Below are positions 7,419 to 15,321 of a stretch of 44,640 nucleotides of DNA, in pieces. This DNA comes from CAWDPQ01 sp049642465 (GTDB lineage Bacteria; Acidobacteriota; Vicinamibacteria; Vicinamibacterales; 2-12-FULL-66-21), in the NCBI GenBank assembly GCA_049642465.1, contig JBAROV010000102.1, positions 1 through 44,640 on the forward strand, written 5' to 3'. The notes under the pieces were generated by a model that saw only the letters and a program-made list of their open reading frames with translations, was not told where the DNA came from and did not search any database. Both the position numbers and the translations under genes were made by a program. Positions within the stretch are counted from its first letter, which is position 1; each line of letters opens with the position of its first letter.

Positions 7419-10400
7419 ATGAGTGGCGTAAACAGCAGCGGCCGATGGCGCTGGCTTCGACTTTCGGCGTGGACGGTCGCGCTGATGGTCGTGGCGGCTG
7501 CGCCGGCGTTCGCGCAGATCGATCGCGCGACGATTTCGGGAACGGTCAAGGACGCGTCCGGCGGCGTCGTGCCGGGCGTCACGGTCACCGTGACGAACAC
7601 GGCGACGCAGCAGCCGCGCAGCACGGTCACCGACGGGACGGGTTTTTACACGTTCCCGAACCTGCAGCCTGGACGCTATGACGTGTCGGCCGAGCTCCAG
7701 GGCTTCAAGAAGAACAATCGGACGGGCGTTCAGCTCGACGCCGCGGCGACGATCAACATCGACTTCGGCCTCGAGGCCGGTTCGCTCACCGAAGAAGTCA
7801 CCGTCACCGCCGAAGCGTCGATCATGCAGACTGACGTGGCCGTCCGAAAGACGGTCGAGGCGAAGGACATCGAGCTGCTGGCGTTCAACGGCCGCAACCC
7901 GATCGGCGTGCCGGCGCTGAAGGCGGGCGTCGTCGGCGGCAACTTCAACAACGCCGGCGCCATGTCGCTGACCGCGGGCGGCTTCAACATCAACGGCGGC
8001 CGCTCGGACGAGGCCGTTGTGTTTGTGGACGGTGCGGTTGCCACCCGCACACGATCGGCGGGCTCGATGATCGGCGTACAGAACGCCGACACGGTCCAGG
8101 AAGTCCAGGTGTTGACCGCCAACTACATGCCCGAGTACGGCCGCTCGAGTGGCGGGCAGATCCGGTTCATCTCGAAGAGCGGCAGCAACCGGTATTCCGG
8201 CAACGCGTCGTTTTTCAAGCGTGACGACAAGCTGCAGGCCAATACCTGGAGCCGCAACCGCAGCCCGAATGCCACCGAGAACTCGGGTCCGGCACCCTTC
8301 GATCAGAAGCAGTACGGCTACTCGTTTGGAGGGCCGATCCCAGGAGAGATGTTCAAGGACAAGTTCTTCTTCTTCGGCGCGCAGGAGTGGGTGAACTTCT
8401 TCCAGGTGGCGACGAACACGGCGACCGTGCCCACGCTGGCGATGCGCAACGGTGACTTCAGTCAGCTGCTCGGGCCGAATCCGTTCTACGGCTCGCCGGT
8501 CATGATTCGCGACCCGCAGACTGGTCAGCCTTTCCCCGGCAACATCATTCCCCCCGGCCGGCTGTCGTCGAACGGAACGGGGATCATGAAGCTGTATCCA
8601 GAGCCGACCGCGGGATTCCAGCAGGGAACCGCGAACGCCATCTTCACCAGCGAGAACCCTCAGGACCAGCGGAAAGACAGCATCCGGCTGGATTACCGGT
8701 TGAACAACAAGAACTCGTTCATGTTCCGGTTTCAGCGCTCCAACTGGGTTGCCATCGATGCGTTCCGCGGAACGTTCCCGTTCGCGCGCACCGACTGGGA
8801 GCGGCCGAACCGTACCGAGACGTTCAACTGGACCAGCACGCTGACCAACAGCCTGATCAACGAGTTCACCTACGCGCACTCGCTGGACGAGGTGTTCATC
8901 AACGTCTTCACGGAGAGCGGACTCCACAAACGGAGCCGGACCGGGATCAACTACCCATACATCTTCCCGGAGAACAAGGAAATCGAGGACAAGATTCCCA
9001 CCGTCAACATCGATAGTCCGTGGACCGGCCTGGACGGCGGTCCGTATCCGGCCTCTTCCGCAGGTCCGATTCACACGTTGACGAACACGACGACATACGT
9101 CCGCGGGCGCCACACGTTCAAGGCTGGCGTCATCTTCGAGTACTCGGGGGAGGACGATTTCGATCAGATCAACGTCAGCGCTATTCCGGGTGGCACCAAC
9201 AACCAGAACGGTCAGTTCGCGTTCCGTAACAGCGCGACGGCGCGCTCCGGCAACGCGATGGCCGACATGGCGCTCGGCCTCTTCCAGGACTACGCGGAAC
9301 TCGGGCAGCGTGCCTTCACGAAGTGGCGTTCGCTTGCGACCGACCTCTTCATCCAGGATTCCTGGAAACCGCGCGCGAATCTCACGATTGAAGGTGGACT
9401 GCGGTACGTGATCTGGCCGCCGTGGTATTCGACGACGAACAACATCGCGAACTTCGATCCGCGCTTCTACGATCCCGCGCAGGCGGCGATCGTCAACCCG
9501 AGCACGGGTCGTCTCATCGGCGGCAGCCGCTACAACGGCATCGTCCTGCCCGGCGATGGATTCGAAGGTGAAGGGAACGACCTCGTCGTTGCGGGGGATC
9601 CACGCGTGCAGGCGCTTTTCCGCGGCGAGCCGCGTGGCTTCTCCAAGACGCACTACAACGTATTCGAGCCGCGGCTCGGGATGTCGTACCAGGTGAACGA
9701 CAAGACGATCCTGCGCACCAGCACCGGCGTCTTCCACAATCGTACCCTGCTGAACGACTCGACGCTGCTCGGCGGCAATCCACCCTTCCAGCCGATGGTG
9801 ACGCTGTCGAATGGCAGCGTCGACAATCCCGGCGGCGGTTCCAGCGGTGGCTCCGACCTGCCGTTCGGGATGCAGGCGCAGGACGTCGCGTTCAAGCACC
9901 CGACGTCGTACATGTGGTCGGGCGGTGTGCAGCGCGAAGTGCCGTTCGGCTTCATCGTCGACGTGACCTACGTCGGACGCCGCGGCCTGTACCTGCCCCG
10001 CGAGCGCAACATCAACCAGGCGCTGCCCGGCACCGTCGCGGCCAATCCGGGCGTCAACATCGCCGCGCTGCGTCCATACAAGGGCTATGGCGTGATCCGC
10101 ATGACGGAGAACGCTGCGCGCTCGATGTACAACAGCCTGCAGGTGAGCGTCGATCGCCGGTACTCGAACGGGTTGAAGGTGGGTCTGGCTTATACGCTTG
10201 GCAAGTCGACGGACAATGGCAGCGACAAGCGTAACGTGCTCTGGGATCCGTACGACGACACGATCTACGAAGGGCCGTCGAACTTCGATCGCCGCCACGC
10301 GCTGTCGCTTTACTACATCTACGATCTGCCGTTCTGGCGCGAACCGACGAACCTCGTGCAGAACATCCTCGGTGGCTGGCAGATTTCAGGCGCCACGTTC

Positions 10401-10859
10401 ATGCGGACGGGAACACCGTTCACGATCACGCGCGGCGATGACCGGGCCGGAACGGGGGACGGCAGCATCGGTCAGCCGGTCGACATGAATGGCGATCCGA
10501 TGTCGGGGTCGAACGGCAAGTTCTCGGGCGGTTGCTCCGGCGGGACGTGTGCCGACGACAACATCTACTTCAACGCCGGCGCATTCGCGCAGGTTCCCGT
10601 CGGCGCGAACCGGTTTGGCAACATGCCACGCAATGCGATCTACGGCCCCGGCGATCAGCAGTGGGACATCGCGCTCTTCAAGAACATCTCGCTGAAGGGG
10701 ACGCACAAGATGCAGTTCCGGATGGAAGTGTTCAACTTCATCAACCATCCGAACCTGAGCGGACCGAACACTGACATCACGAACGCCAACTTCGGCCGCA
10801 TCATCACGAAGGACGGCAATCGACGCGACGTTCAGCTGGGGATTCGCTACATCTTCTGA
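7419..10859 (+). CDS. TonB-dependent receptor with carboxypeptidase-regulatory-like domain (1)
   Basis: The 1146-residue protein has a signal peptide ending APAFA (about 32). A carboxypeptidase-regulatory-like beta-sandwich follows (ISGTVKDASGGVVPGVTVTVTN ... GRYDVSAELQGFKK, about 35-125). A plug domain comes next (FNINGGRSDEAVVFVDG ... NYMPEYGRSSGGQIRFISKSG), then a long beta-barrel ending in the outer-membrane signal LGIRYIF with terminal Phe. This is the SusC-like/OAR-like receptor type abundant in Acidobacteriota. It imports or binds large ligands, probably glycans or peptides, using TonB energy. No SusD partner lies next to it. An excellent SD (AGGAGGAG) precedes the ATG. Confidence 0.92.
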   Translation: MSGVNSSGRWRWLRLSAWTVALMVVAAAPAFAQIDRATISGTVKDASGGVVPGVTVTVTNTATQQPRSTVTDGTGFYTFPNLQPGRYDVSAELQGFKKNNRTGVQLDAAATINIDFGLEAGSLTEEVTVTAEASIMQTDVAVRKTVEAKDIELLAFNGRNPIGVPALKAGVVGGNFNNAGAMSLTAGGFNINGGRSDEAVVFVDGAVATRTRSAGSMIGVQNADTVQEVQVLTANYMPEYGRSSGGQIRFISKSGSNRYSGNASFFKRDDKLQANTWSRNRSPNATENSGPAPFDQKQYGYSFGGPIPGEMFKDKFFFFGAQEWVNFFQVATNTATVPTLAMRNGDFSQLLGPNPFYGSPVMIRDPQTGQPFPGNIIPPGRLSSNGTGIMKLYPEPTAGFQQGTANAIFTSENPQDQRKDSIRLDYRLNNKNSFMFRFQRSNWVAIDAFRGTFPFARTDWERPNRTETFNWTSTLTNSLINEFTYAHSLDEVFINVFTESGLHKRSRTGINYPYIFPENKEIEDKIPTVNIDSPWTGLDGGPYPASSAGPIHTLTNTTTYVRGRHTFKAGVIFEYSGEDDFDQINVSAIPGGTNNQNGQFAFRNSATARSGNAMADMALGLFQDYAELGQRAFTKWRSLATDLFIQDSWKPRANLTIEGGLRYVIWPPWYSTTNNIANFDPRFYDPAQAAIVNPSTGRLIGGSRYNGIVLPGDGFEGEGNDLVVAGDPRVQALFRGEPRGFSKTHYNVFEPRLGMSYQVNDKTILRTSTGVFHNRTLLNDSTLLGGNPPFQPMVTLSNGSVDNPGGGSSGGSDLPFGMQAQDVAFKHPTSYMWSGGVQREVPFGFIVDVTYVGRRGLYLPRERNINQALPGTVAANPGVNIAALRPYKGYGVIRMTENAARSMYNSLQVSVDRRYSNGLKVGLAYTLGKSTDNGSDKRNVLWDPYDDTIYEGPSNFDRRHALSLYYIYDLPFWREPTNLVQNILGGWQISGATFMRTGTPFTITRGDDRAGTGDGSIGQPVDMNGDPMSGSNGKFSGGCSGGTCADDNIYFNAGAFAQVPVGANRFGNMPRNAIYGPGDQQWDIALFKNISLKGTHKMQFRMEVFNFINHPNLSGPNTDITNANFGRIITKDGNRRDVQLGIRYIF

Positions 10860-10865
10860 CGCTGT

Positions 10866-10936
10866 AAACTTCCAACTTCCAATTTCCAACTTCCAAACCG
10901 ACTTTTGGGAGTTGGGAGTTGGAGGTTGGGAGTTGT
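10866..10936. terminator. Bidirectional hairpin array (AACTTCC / GGGAGTT) between convergent genes
   Basis: Tandem AACTTCC words (10867-10897) are followed after a few bases by GGGAGTTGGGAGTT words (10906-10936), giving a long imperfect stem. It lies between the stops of TonB receptor 1 and the PIN toxin and could terminate transcription from both sides. The same word pair occurs at 20511-20664. Confidence 0.65.
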
Positions 10937-10938
10937 CG

Positions 10939-11346
10939 TCAAGGCACCAGCTCAAACCTCGCCACGTGCTTCGGAACGATTGACGTGAAGTGCCGGCGAT
11001 CCGTCGTCGCCAGCGAAGCCACCTTCAGCCGTTCCGCGATCGCAACGAGCGACGCATCCACGAACCCGACATCCGGATACCGCTCCATCACCTGGCAGCA
11101 GCGATCCAGGTCGCTCTGACAGAGCGCTTCGATCTCGAGCTCGCCAGCGGCGACGCTCTCGACAAACGCGAGCTCGACCGACGATCCGAGGCGTGTGCGG
11201 AGCAGGTAGGTCACCTCGGGCAGAACAGTGAGGGGAACGACCAGCAGACCGCTGCCACGCTCCATCCACGCGCGTGCCCGGTCGTGCCAGGCGTCGTCCG
11301 CATCAGCAAGGGCGTACAGGATTCCGGTGTCGACGACGACAGTCAT
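10939..11346 (-). CDS. vapC: PIN-domain ribonuclease toxin (VapC-like)
   Basis: The 135-residue PIN protein has the expected acidic residues: Asp in VVVDTGI (residue 6), Glu in VLPEVTYLL, Asp in VGFVDASLVAIAE and Asp in TTDRRHF. VapC toxins cleave specific RNAs, often tRNA or rRNA. Its ATG overlaps the antitoxin stop by one base (TGATG), so the two are translationally coupled with antitoxin first. It may equally be a chromosomal relic with little toxicity, but all catalytic positions are intact. Confidence 0.88.
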   Translation of the reverse strand: MTVVVDTGILYALADADDAWHDRARAWMERGSGLLVVPLTVLPEVTYLLRTRLGSSVELAFVESVAAGELEIEALCQSDLDRCCQVMERYPDVGFVDASLVAIAERLKVASLATTDRRHFTSIVPKHVARFELVP

Positions 11347-11669
11347 CAGTCGGTGCGAACCGGTTTCGTCTTCGTCTTCGTCCTAGGCAAGCCGATCCGT
11401 CGGCTGCGTTTCTGCTCCGGGCGGCGCGCTCGACCTTCTGCGCCATCCTCCTGAAACAGAAGTTCCTCATGCCGCTCGGCGATGTCGCGCCGACCGCTGC
11501 GACCTGCCGCGACGAAGCGAAGGCGGGGAGAGCGCCCGGCCTGTGCGTCCGCGACGTAGCGCGCGACCGCCTCGCGGACGAGCGCCGCCACGGGCTGGCC
11601 CTGCCGGCGCGCAACGGCTCGGAGCTCGCGTTCAAGCCGTTCGTCGATGAAGATGGTCGTCCGTTTCAT
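11346..11669 (-). CDS. Ribbon-helix-helix antitoxin
   Basis: The 107-residue partner of the PIN toxin begins MKRTTIFIDERLERELRAV, a ribbon-helix-helix DNA-binding fold. It continues into a basic tail (PEQKRSRR, KTKTKP) that should wrap the toxin. The longer frame upstream runs into the divergent neighbour and lacks support. The ATG at 11669 is chosen because the ribbon-helix-helix strand starts right there. An alternative ATG at 11690 would add seven residues. Confidence 0.82.
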   Translation of the reverse strand: MKRTTIFIDERLERELRAVARRQGQPVAALVREAVARYVADAQAGRSPRLRFVAAGRSGRRDIAERHEELLFQEDGAEGRARRPEQKRSRRIGLPRTKTKTKPVRTD

Positions 11670-11687
11670 ATGATATATGACATCATA
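11669..11687. promoter_or_regulatory. Candidate antitoxin operator
   Basis: TATGAT and ATCATA form a 6-bp inverted repeat with a 7-base spacer in an unusually AT-rich patch that overlaps the antitoxin start. Ribbon-helix-helix antitoxins generally repress their own operon through such sites. The divergent metallohydrolase gene starts only 50 bases away and could be affected too. The assignment is inferred from position and symmetry. Confidence 0.5.
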
Positions 11688-11736
11688 CATCAACGGCCGG
11701 CTTGCCGAGCAGCGCACGCCGTAGAATGGGCGCGCT

Positions 11737-14031
11737 ATGAAGCCGCCCACGTTCGACCCCGAGGCCACCACGCCCGCGGTCCTCGTCATCTTCGTCGCCT
11801 GTTCCCTCACGCTCCTGGCGCAAACGGCGTCCCAGCCATCGGCCGCCGGCCCGACGGTGCCGCTCCAGCCGCTCGCGCAGCAGGCGCGGCGGCTCGAGAC
11901 GGCGATGCGGTATCTCGGTCAACCTCTCTCGCAAACCGATCATCAGGCGATCAACGAAGCCGTTGCCCTCGGTGACGAAGCAGCGGGGATCGCACGAATA
12001 CAAAGCACGCTCGACAAGTACGTCCTCGCCAACGTGCACATCAATCCGGAGAGCCGTGTCAAGGTTGAACAGGGCGCCGCGAAGCCGGAGCTCGTGCAGG
12101 GAGGGACGCGGCTGTTTCTCGTCAAGGTCCTCAACGAAGCGCACGTCACGGCGCCGCTCGCGGTTCAGAGTCCTAATGTCGGACGCGTCTACATCCCGTC
12201 AAAGGGCACGCCTCGCGCGAAGAAGGAACTCTCCGAGAGCGACGTTCGCGATCGCTGGGCCGAGTTGTCGATCTACGACAGGGCGCCGATGCGGCCGCGA
12301 TTGTCCGGGCTCGCTATCGAGTACGTGATCCTCCAGGTGTTCAGCCGGGACGCTGGTCAGCGATCCGCCGTGATCAGCTTCAACGTGGGTCAGGGGACTC
12401 AGGACATCGGCTTCCGAAACGATGTCGAGATCGTCTTCAATGCGCTCCCGGCGTTTCCCGTCCGCGTGCGTGTGCTCGACGAAGGCGGTCGTCCATCGGT
12501 CGCCGGGTTCATCATCCGTGACGGCCACGATCGAATCTATCCGAACATCTCGAAACGACTCGCGCCGGACTTCTTCTTCCAGCCGCAGGTCTACCGTCGC
12601 GACGGCGAGACGATTCCGCTGCCGCCCGGCATCTACCACGTCGCGGCCTCACGGGGCCCCGAGTACCTGTCGCAGACGCGGACCCTCACGGTTGAAGGGC
12701 CGCAGGAGCTCGCGTTCAAATTCGCCCGCTGGATCGATCCCTCTCGGGATGGCTATTACTCGGGCGATCATCACATTCATTCGGCCGGCTGTTCGCATTA
12801 CGAGAATCCAACCGAAGGCGTGACTCCGGAGGACATGTGGCCGCAGATCCAGGGCGAGGCGCTCAACCTGGCCTCCGTGCTGATCTGGGGGCCGTCCTAC
12901 TACCATCAGAAGCAGTTCTTCACGGGGAAAGATCACCCGCTTTCCAAGCCCAACCAGCTGATGCGATACGACCTGGAGATCTCTGGCTTTCCATCCAGCC
13001 ATGCGGGGCATCTCGTGCTGTTGGGCGTGAAGGATCAGGATTATCCGGGAACGAAGGTCTTGGAGGACTGGCCCACCTGGGACCTGCCAATCCTGAAATG
13101 GGCAAAGGGGCAAGGGGCCGTCACCGGCTTCGCGCACTCCGGCTGGGGTCTCGAGGTCCGCAGCGCCGAGTTGCCAAATTACGAAATGCCCGGGTTTGAC
13201 GGCATCGGCGCCAATGAATACATCGTCGACGTCACGCATCCGAACGCCGTCGATTTCATTTCCGCGGGGGACACGCCTTTCGTGTGGGAACTGAACATCT
13301 GGTACCACACGCTCAATACCGGCTTCCGGACCAGAATCAGTGGCGAAACCGACTTCCCGTGTATCACCGACGATCGCATCGGCCTCGCGCGATCGTACTG
13401 CAAAGTTGATGGCCCGCTGACCTACGAGAAGTGGATCCAGGCGGTGCAGCGCGGTCGCAATTACGTTTCTGACGGCAGGAGCCACCTGTTCGATTTCAAC
13501 GTGAACGGCGTCGCCGCAGGGACGGGGGAGAGCGAGGTTGCGCTCGCGCAGCCGGGACGCGTGAAGGTCACTCTCAAAGCTGCCGCAAAACTGGACGAGG
13601 AACCGCTGCCGAACATCCGGCAACTCCGCTACGACGAGAAACCCTACTGGGATCTCGAGCGCGCCCGAATCGGCTCGACCCTCGACGTGCCCGTCGAAAT
13701 CATCGTCAATGGCCAGTCCGTGGCCAGGCAAAAACTCGTGGCGGATGGGACGTTGAGGACGCTGACGTTCGACGTCCCGGTCGACCGCAGCAGCTGGATT
13801 GCCGCACGCATACTCCCCTCGTCTCACACCAACCCAGTCTTTGCCATCGTGGCCGGAAAGCCCGTCCGAGCGTCACGCCGCAGCGCCGAGTGGTGCCTGA
13901 ACGCGGTCAGTCAGTGCTGGACGCAAAAGGCGGCCAGGATCCGGCCGAGCGAGCTGGAGGAGGCGCGCAAAGCCTATGATCACGCGCGCGACGTGTACCG
14001 GCAGCGGATCGCGGAGACGAACCAGCAGTAG
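11737..14031 (+). CDS. CehA/McbA family metallohydrolase (PHP-type)
   Basis: The 764-residue exported protein has a hydrophobic signal at about 14-30. The N-terminal 330 residues are beta-rich and carry no motif I recognise. The catalytic region starts with YSGDHHIHSAG (about 341-351), the metal-binding His cluster of the CehA/McbA branch of the PHP superfamily. Later come GFAHSGWGLE and ISGETDFPCITDD, which fit further metal ligands. CehA and McbA hydrolyse carbaryl-type esters, but acidobacterial relatives have unknown substrates. No strong SD is visible. It is divergent from the toxin-antitoxin operon. Confidence 0.8.
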   Translation: MKPPTFDPEATTPAVLVIFVACSLTLLAQTASQPSAAGPTVPLQPLAQQARRLETAMRYLGQPLSQTDHQAINEAVALGDEAAGIARIQSTLDKYVLANVHINPESRVKVEQGAAKPELVQGGTRLFLVKVLNEAHVTAPLAVQSPNVGRVYIPSKGTPRAKKELSESDVRDRWAELSIYDRAPMRPRLSGLAIEYVILQVFSRDAGQRSAVISFNVGQGTQDIGFRNDVEIVFNALPAFPVRVRVLDEGGRPSVAGFIIRDGHDRIYPNISKRLAPDFFFQPQVYRRDGETIPLPPGIYHVAASRGPEYLSQTRTLTVEGPQELAFKFARWIDPSRDGYYSGDHHIHSAGCSHYENPTEGVTPEDMWPQIQGEALNLASVLIWGPSYYHQKQFFTGKDHPLSKPNQLMRYDLEISGFPSSHAGHLVLLGVKDQDYPGTKVLEDWPTWDLPILKWAKGQGAVTGFAHSGWGLEVRSAELPNYEMPGFDGIGANEYIVDVTHPNAVDFISAGDTPFVWELNIWYHTLNTGFRTRISGETDFPCITDDRIGLARSYCKVDGPLTYEKWIQAVQRGRNYVSDGRSHLFDFNVNGVAAGTGESEVALAQPGRVKVTLKAAAKLDEEPLPNIRQLRYDEKPYWDLERARIGSTLDVPVEIIVNGQSVARQKLVADGTLRTLTFDVPVDRSSWIAARILPSSHTNPVFAIVAGKPVRASRRSAEWCLNAVSQCWTQKAARIRPSELEEARKAYDHARDVYRQRIAETNQQ

Positions 14032-14034
14032 GCT

Positions 14035-14120
14035 GCGGCTGACGCTCGTCAGTCGCTGGTCGCTGGTTGTTAGTCGTCTGACGCTCGTCGGTCGCTTGTC
14101 GCTGGTCACGACTGACGCTT
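14035..14120 (+). repeat. Direct word array (CTGACGCTCGTC / GTCGCTGGTC)
   Basis: The segment reads as about two and a quarter units of CTGACGCTCGTC(A/G)GTCGC...GTCGCTGGT, with the third unit truncated at CTGACGCTTGCC. Inside each unit GTCGCTGG is itself repeated. It begins a few bases after the metallohydrolase stop. No reverse-complement arm was found nearby. Confidence 0.65.
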
Positions 14121-14635
14121 GCCAGTGGGTCGGATCTGATCTGCTACGCATGCGGCGGAGCTATATCGGGTTCGCGGCGCGATGCGGCCGAGGGCGCTCA
14201 ACGTCAGTGCGAAAACTGCACCGGCGGCGTCTTGATCCGCGAAGGCGCCGCATTCGTCGCCGGCGATCACAACACCTCGTTGCCCAACTGATTGCGCACT
14301 GGCGCGCGGATTACCCGAGCCGGAGCGGCCATCGTAAGGTCAGCGCCAGAGGTGCAGTTTTCCGCCCGACCGCCGCGGCGCCACGAACCCGATGTGGCTC
14401 CGGCGCGTTTTCACTGCCGGGTCGTCGATTGTGTCGTGGCTACGACGAAATCCACACACTGGTTTGAAACTGTTCTCGGCACGGGGTTCGCAAACCGGCC
14501 GGCGCGAGTTTCAGCCGCGCTTGCGCGTTCACGAATTCTCCGCGTTTCACGGATCGTTCTGAGCCGCGCCGGAGAGGTCTGCGTCGGGTTCGGTAAATCC
14601 ATTCGTATTCCGTAAGCACTCGGAGGGAGAGGACT
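14121..14635. other. Non-coding stretch with a 247-bp inverted-repeat element
   Basis: No convincing gene is seen in this gap; the open frames are short, Arg-rich and without motifs. It holds an imperfect inverted repeat with arms at 14156-14222 and 14351-14402 around a centre of about 128 bases. The outer 25 bases of each arm match at 22 positions, and the inner part matches as GCGAAAACTGCACC against GCGGAAAACTGCACC. The remainder (14403-14620) is the leader of the CHRD gene; GGAGGGAGAGG near 14621-14632 is its SD. Confidence 0.6.
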
Positions 14636-15256
14636 ATGCGAAGGTTCATCATCGTTGCCGTGTCGGCAGTCGCCTTCGGCGCCTGCTCAGGATCCCCGAA
14701 GTCACCGGTTCAGCCGGAAACAGTAACCTTGCCGCTCGTCGCGCAGGCGTCCCCCGACGTGCCGGAAAACCATCGAACCCACCTGGCGGGCGATAACGAG
14801 GTATTCACGGGTTCGCCGTCACCCGCCGATTCGCAGGCGCAAGGGCAGGCGATCATCCAGATTGCGCCGGACGGCAACTCGTTCGGCTACAAGTTGATCG
14901 CGTCGAATATCGTGAATGCAGTCCAGGCGCACATCCACTGCGGACCGGCGGGCCAGAACGGTCCGATCGTCGTCTGGCTCTATCCGAGTGTGACCTCGAC
15001 ACAGGCGCTCACCGGACCGCAGCCCAGACACGACGGCGTGTTGGCCGAGGGCACAGTGACAGCCGGTGAATCGTTGAACGTCAGACCGACCACCAACCCG
15101 GTCTGCCCCGGCGGCGTTTCGGACTTTGCTGACGTGCTTGCGAGAATACGCGAGGGCAACGCGTACGTGAACGTCCACACGAATGACGGCGTGGCCCCAG
15201 CGAATACCGGCCCCGGCGATTTCCCAGGCGGGGAGATCCGAGGCCAGATGAGGTAG
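14636..15256 (+). CDS. CHRD-domain lipoprotein
   Basis: The 206-residue protein has a lipoprotein-type signal (AVAFGACSG, Cys17), so it is probably membrane anchored. Residues about 45-206 match the CHRD domain first seen in chordin: HLAGDNEVF, AIIQIAPDGNSFGYKL, AHIHCGPAGQNGPIVVWL, AYVNVHTNDGV and FPGGEIRGQMR. The function in bacteria is unclear; the domain may help adhesion or metal binding. A strong purine-rich SD precedes the ATG. Confidence 0.88.
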   Translation: MRRFIIVAVSAVAFGACSGSPKSPVQPETVTLPLVAQASPDVPENHRTHLAGDNEVFTGSPSPADSQAQGQAIIQIAPDGNSFGYKLIASNIVNAVQAHIHCGPAGQNGPIVVWLYPSVTSTQALTGPQPRHDGVLAEGTVTAGESLNVRPTTNPVCPGGVSDFADVLARIREGNAYVNVHTNDGVAPANTGPGDFPGGEIRGQMR

Positions 15257-15286
15257 CTGTCGAAAGGTCCTAAGTCCGGTATGATC

Positions 15287-15319
15287 GCGCCATTCCGCCT
15301 CGTCGAGGCGGAGTGGCGC
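15287..15319 (+). promoter_or_regulatory. Hairpin burying the SD of the DUF1549 gene
   Basis: GCGCCATTCCGCCTC (15287-15301) pairs with 15305-15319 across a 3-base loop, giving a 15-bp stem with one G-U pair. The only SD-like sequence for the next gene (GGCGGAG, 15308-15313) and one candidate GTG (15313) lie in the stem. The preferred GTG (15322) follows directly. It could be a translation-control hairpin, or the terminator of the CHRD gene, although no T-run follows. Confidence 0.6.
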
Positions 15320-15321
15320 CC

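Noticed and set aside
7404..10298. A 964-codon open frame antisense to TonB receptor 1
   Set aside because: It is rich in Arg, Val and Asp with no motif and no SD, and it lies wholly opposite a clear receptor gene. Long antisense frames are expected in this GC-rich codon usage.
14156..14402. An integron attC site
   Set aside because: A RYYYAAC-like GCTCAAC is present, but the matching GTTRRRY and the usual attC spacing are not, and no integrase is seen.
14292..14615. A 107-codon frame before the CHRD gene
   Set aside because: It lies across one arm of the inverted-repeat element, is Arg-rich, has no SD and shows no motif.
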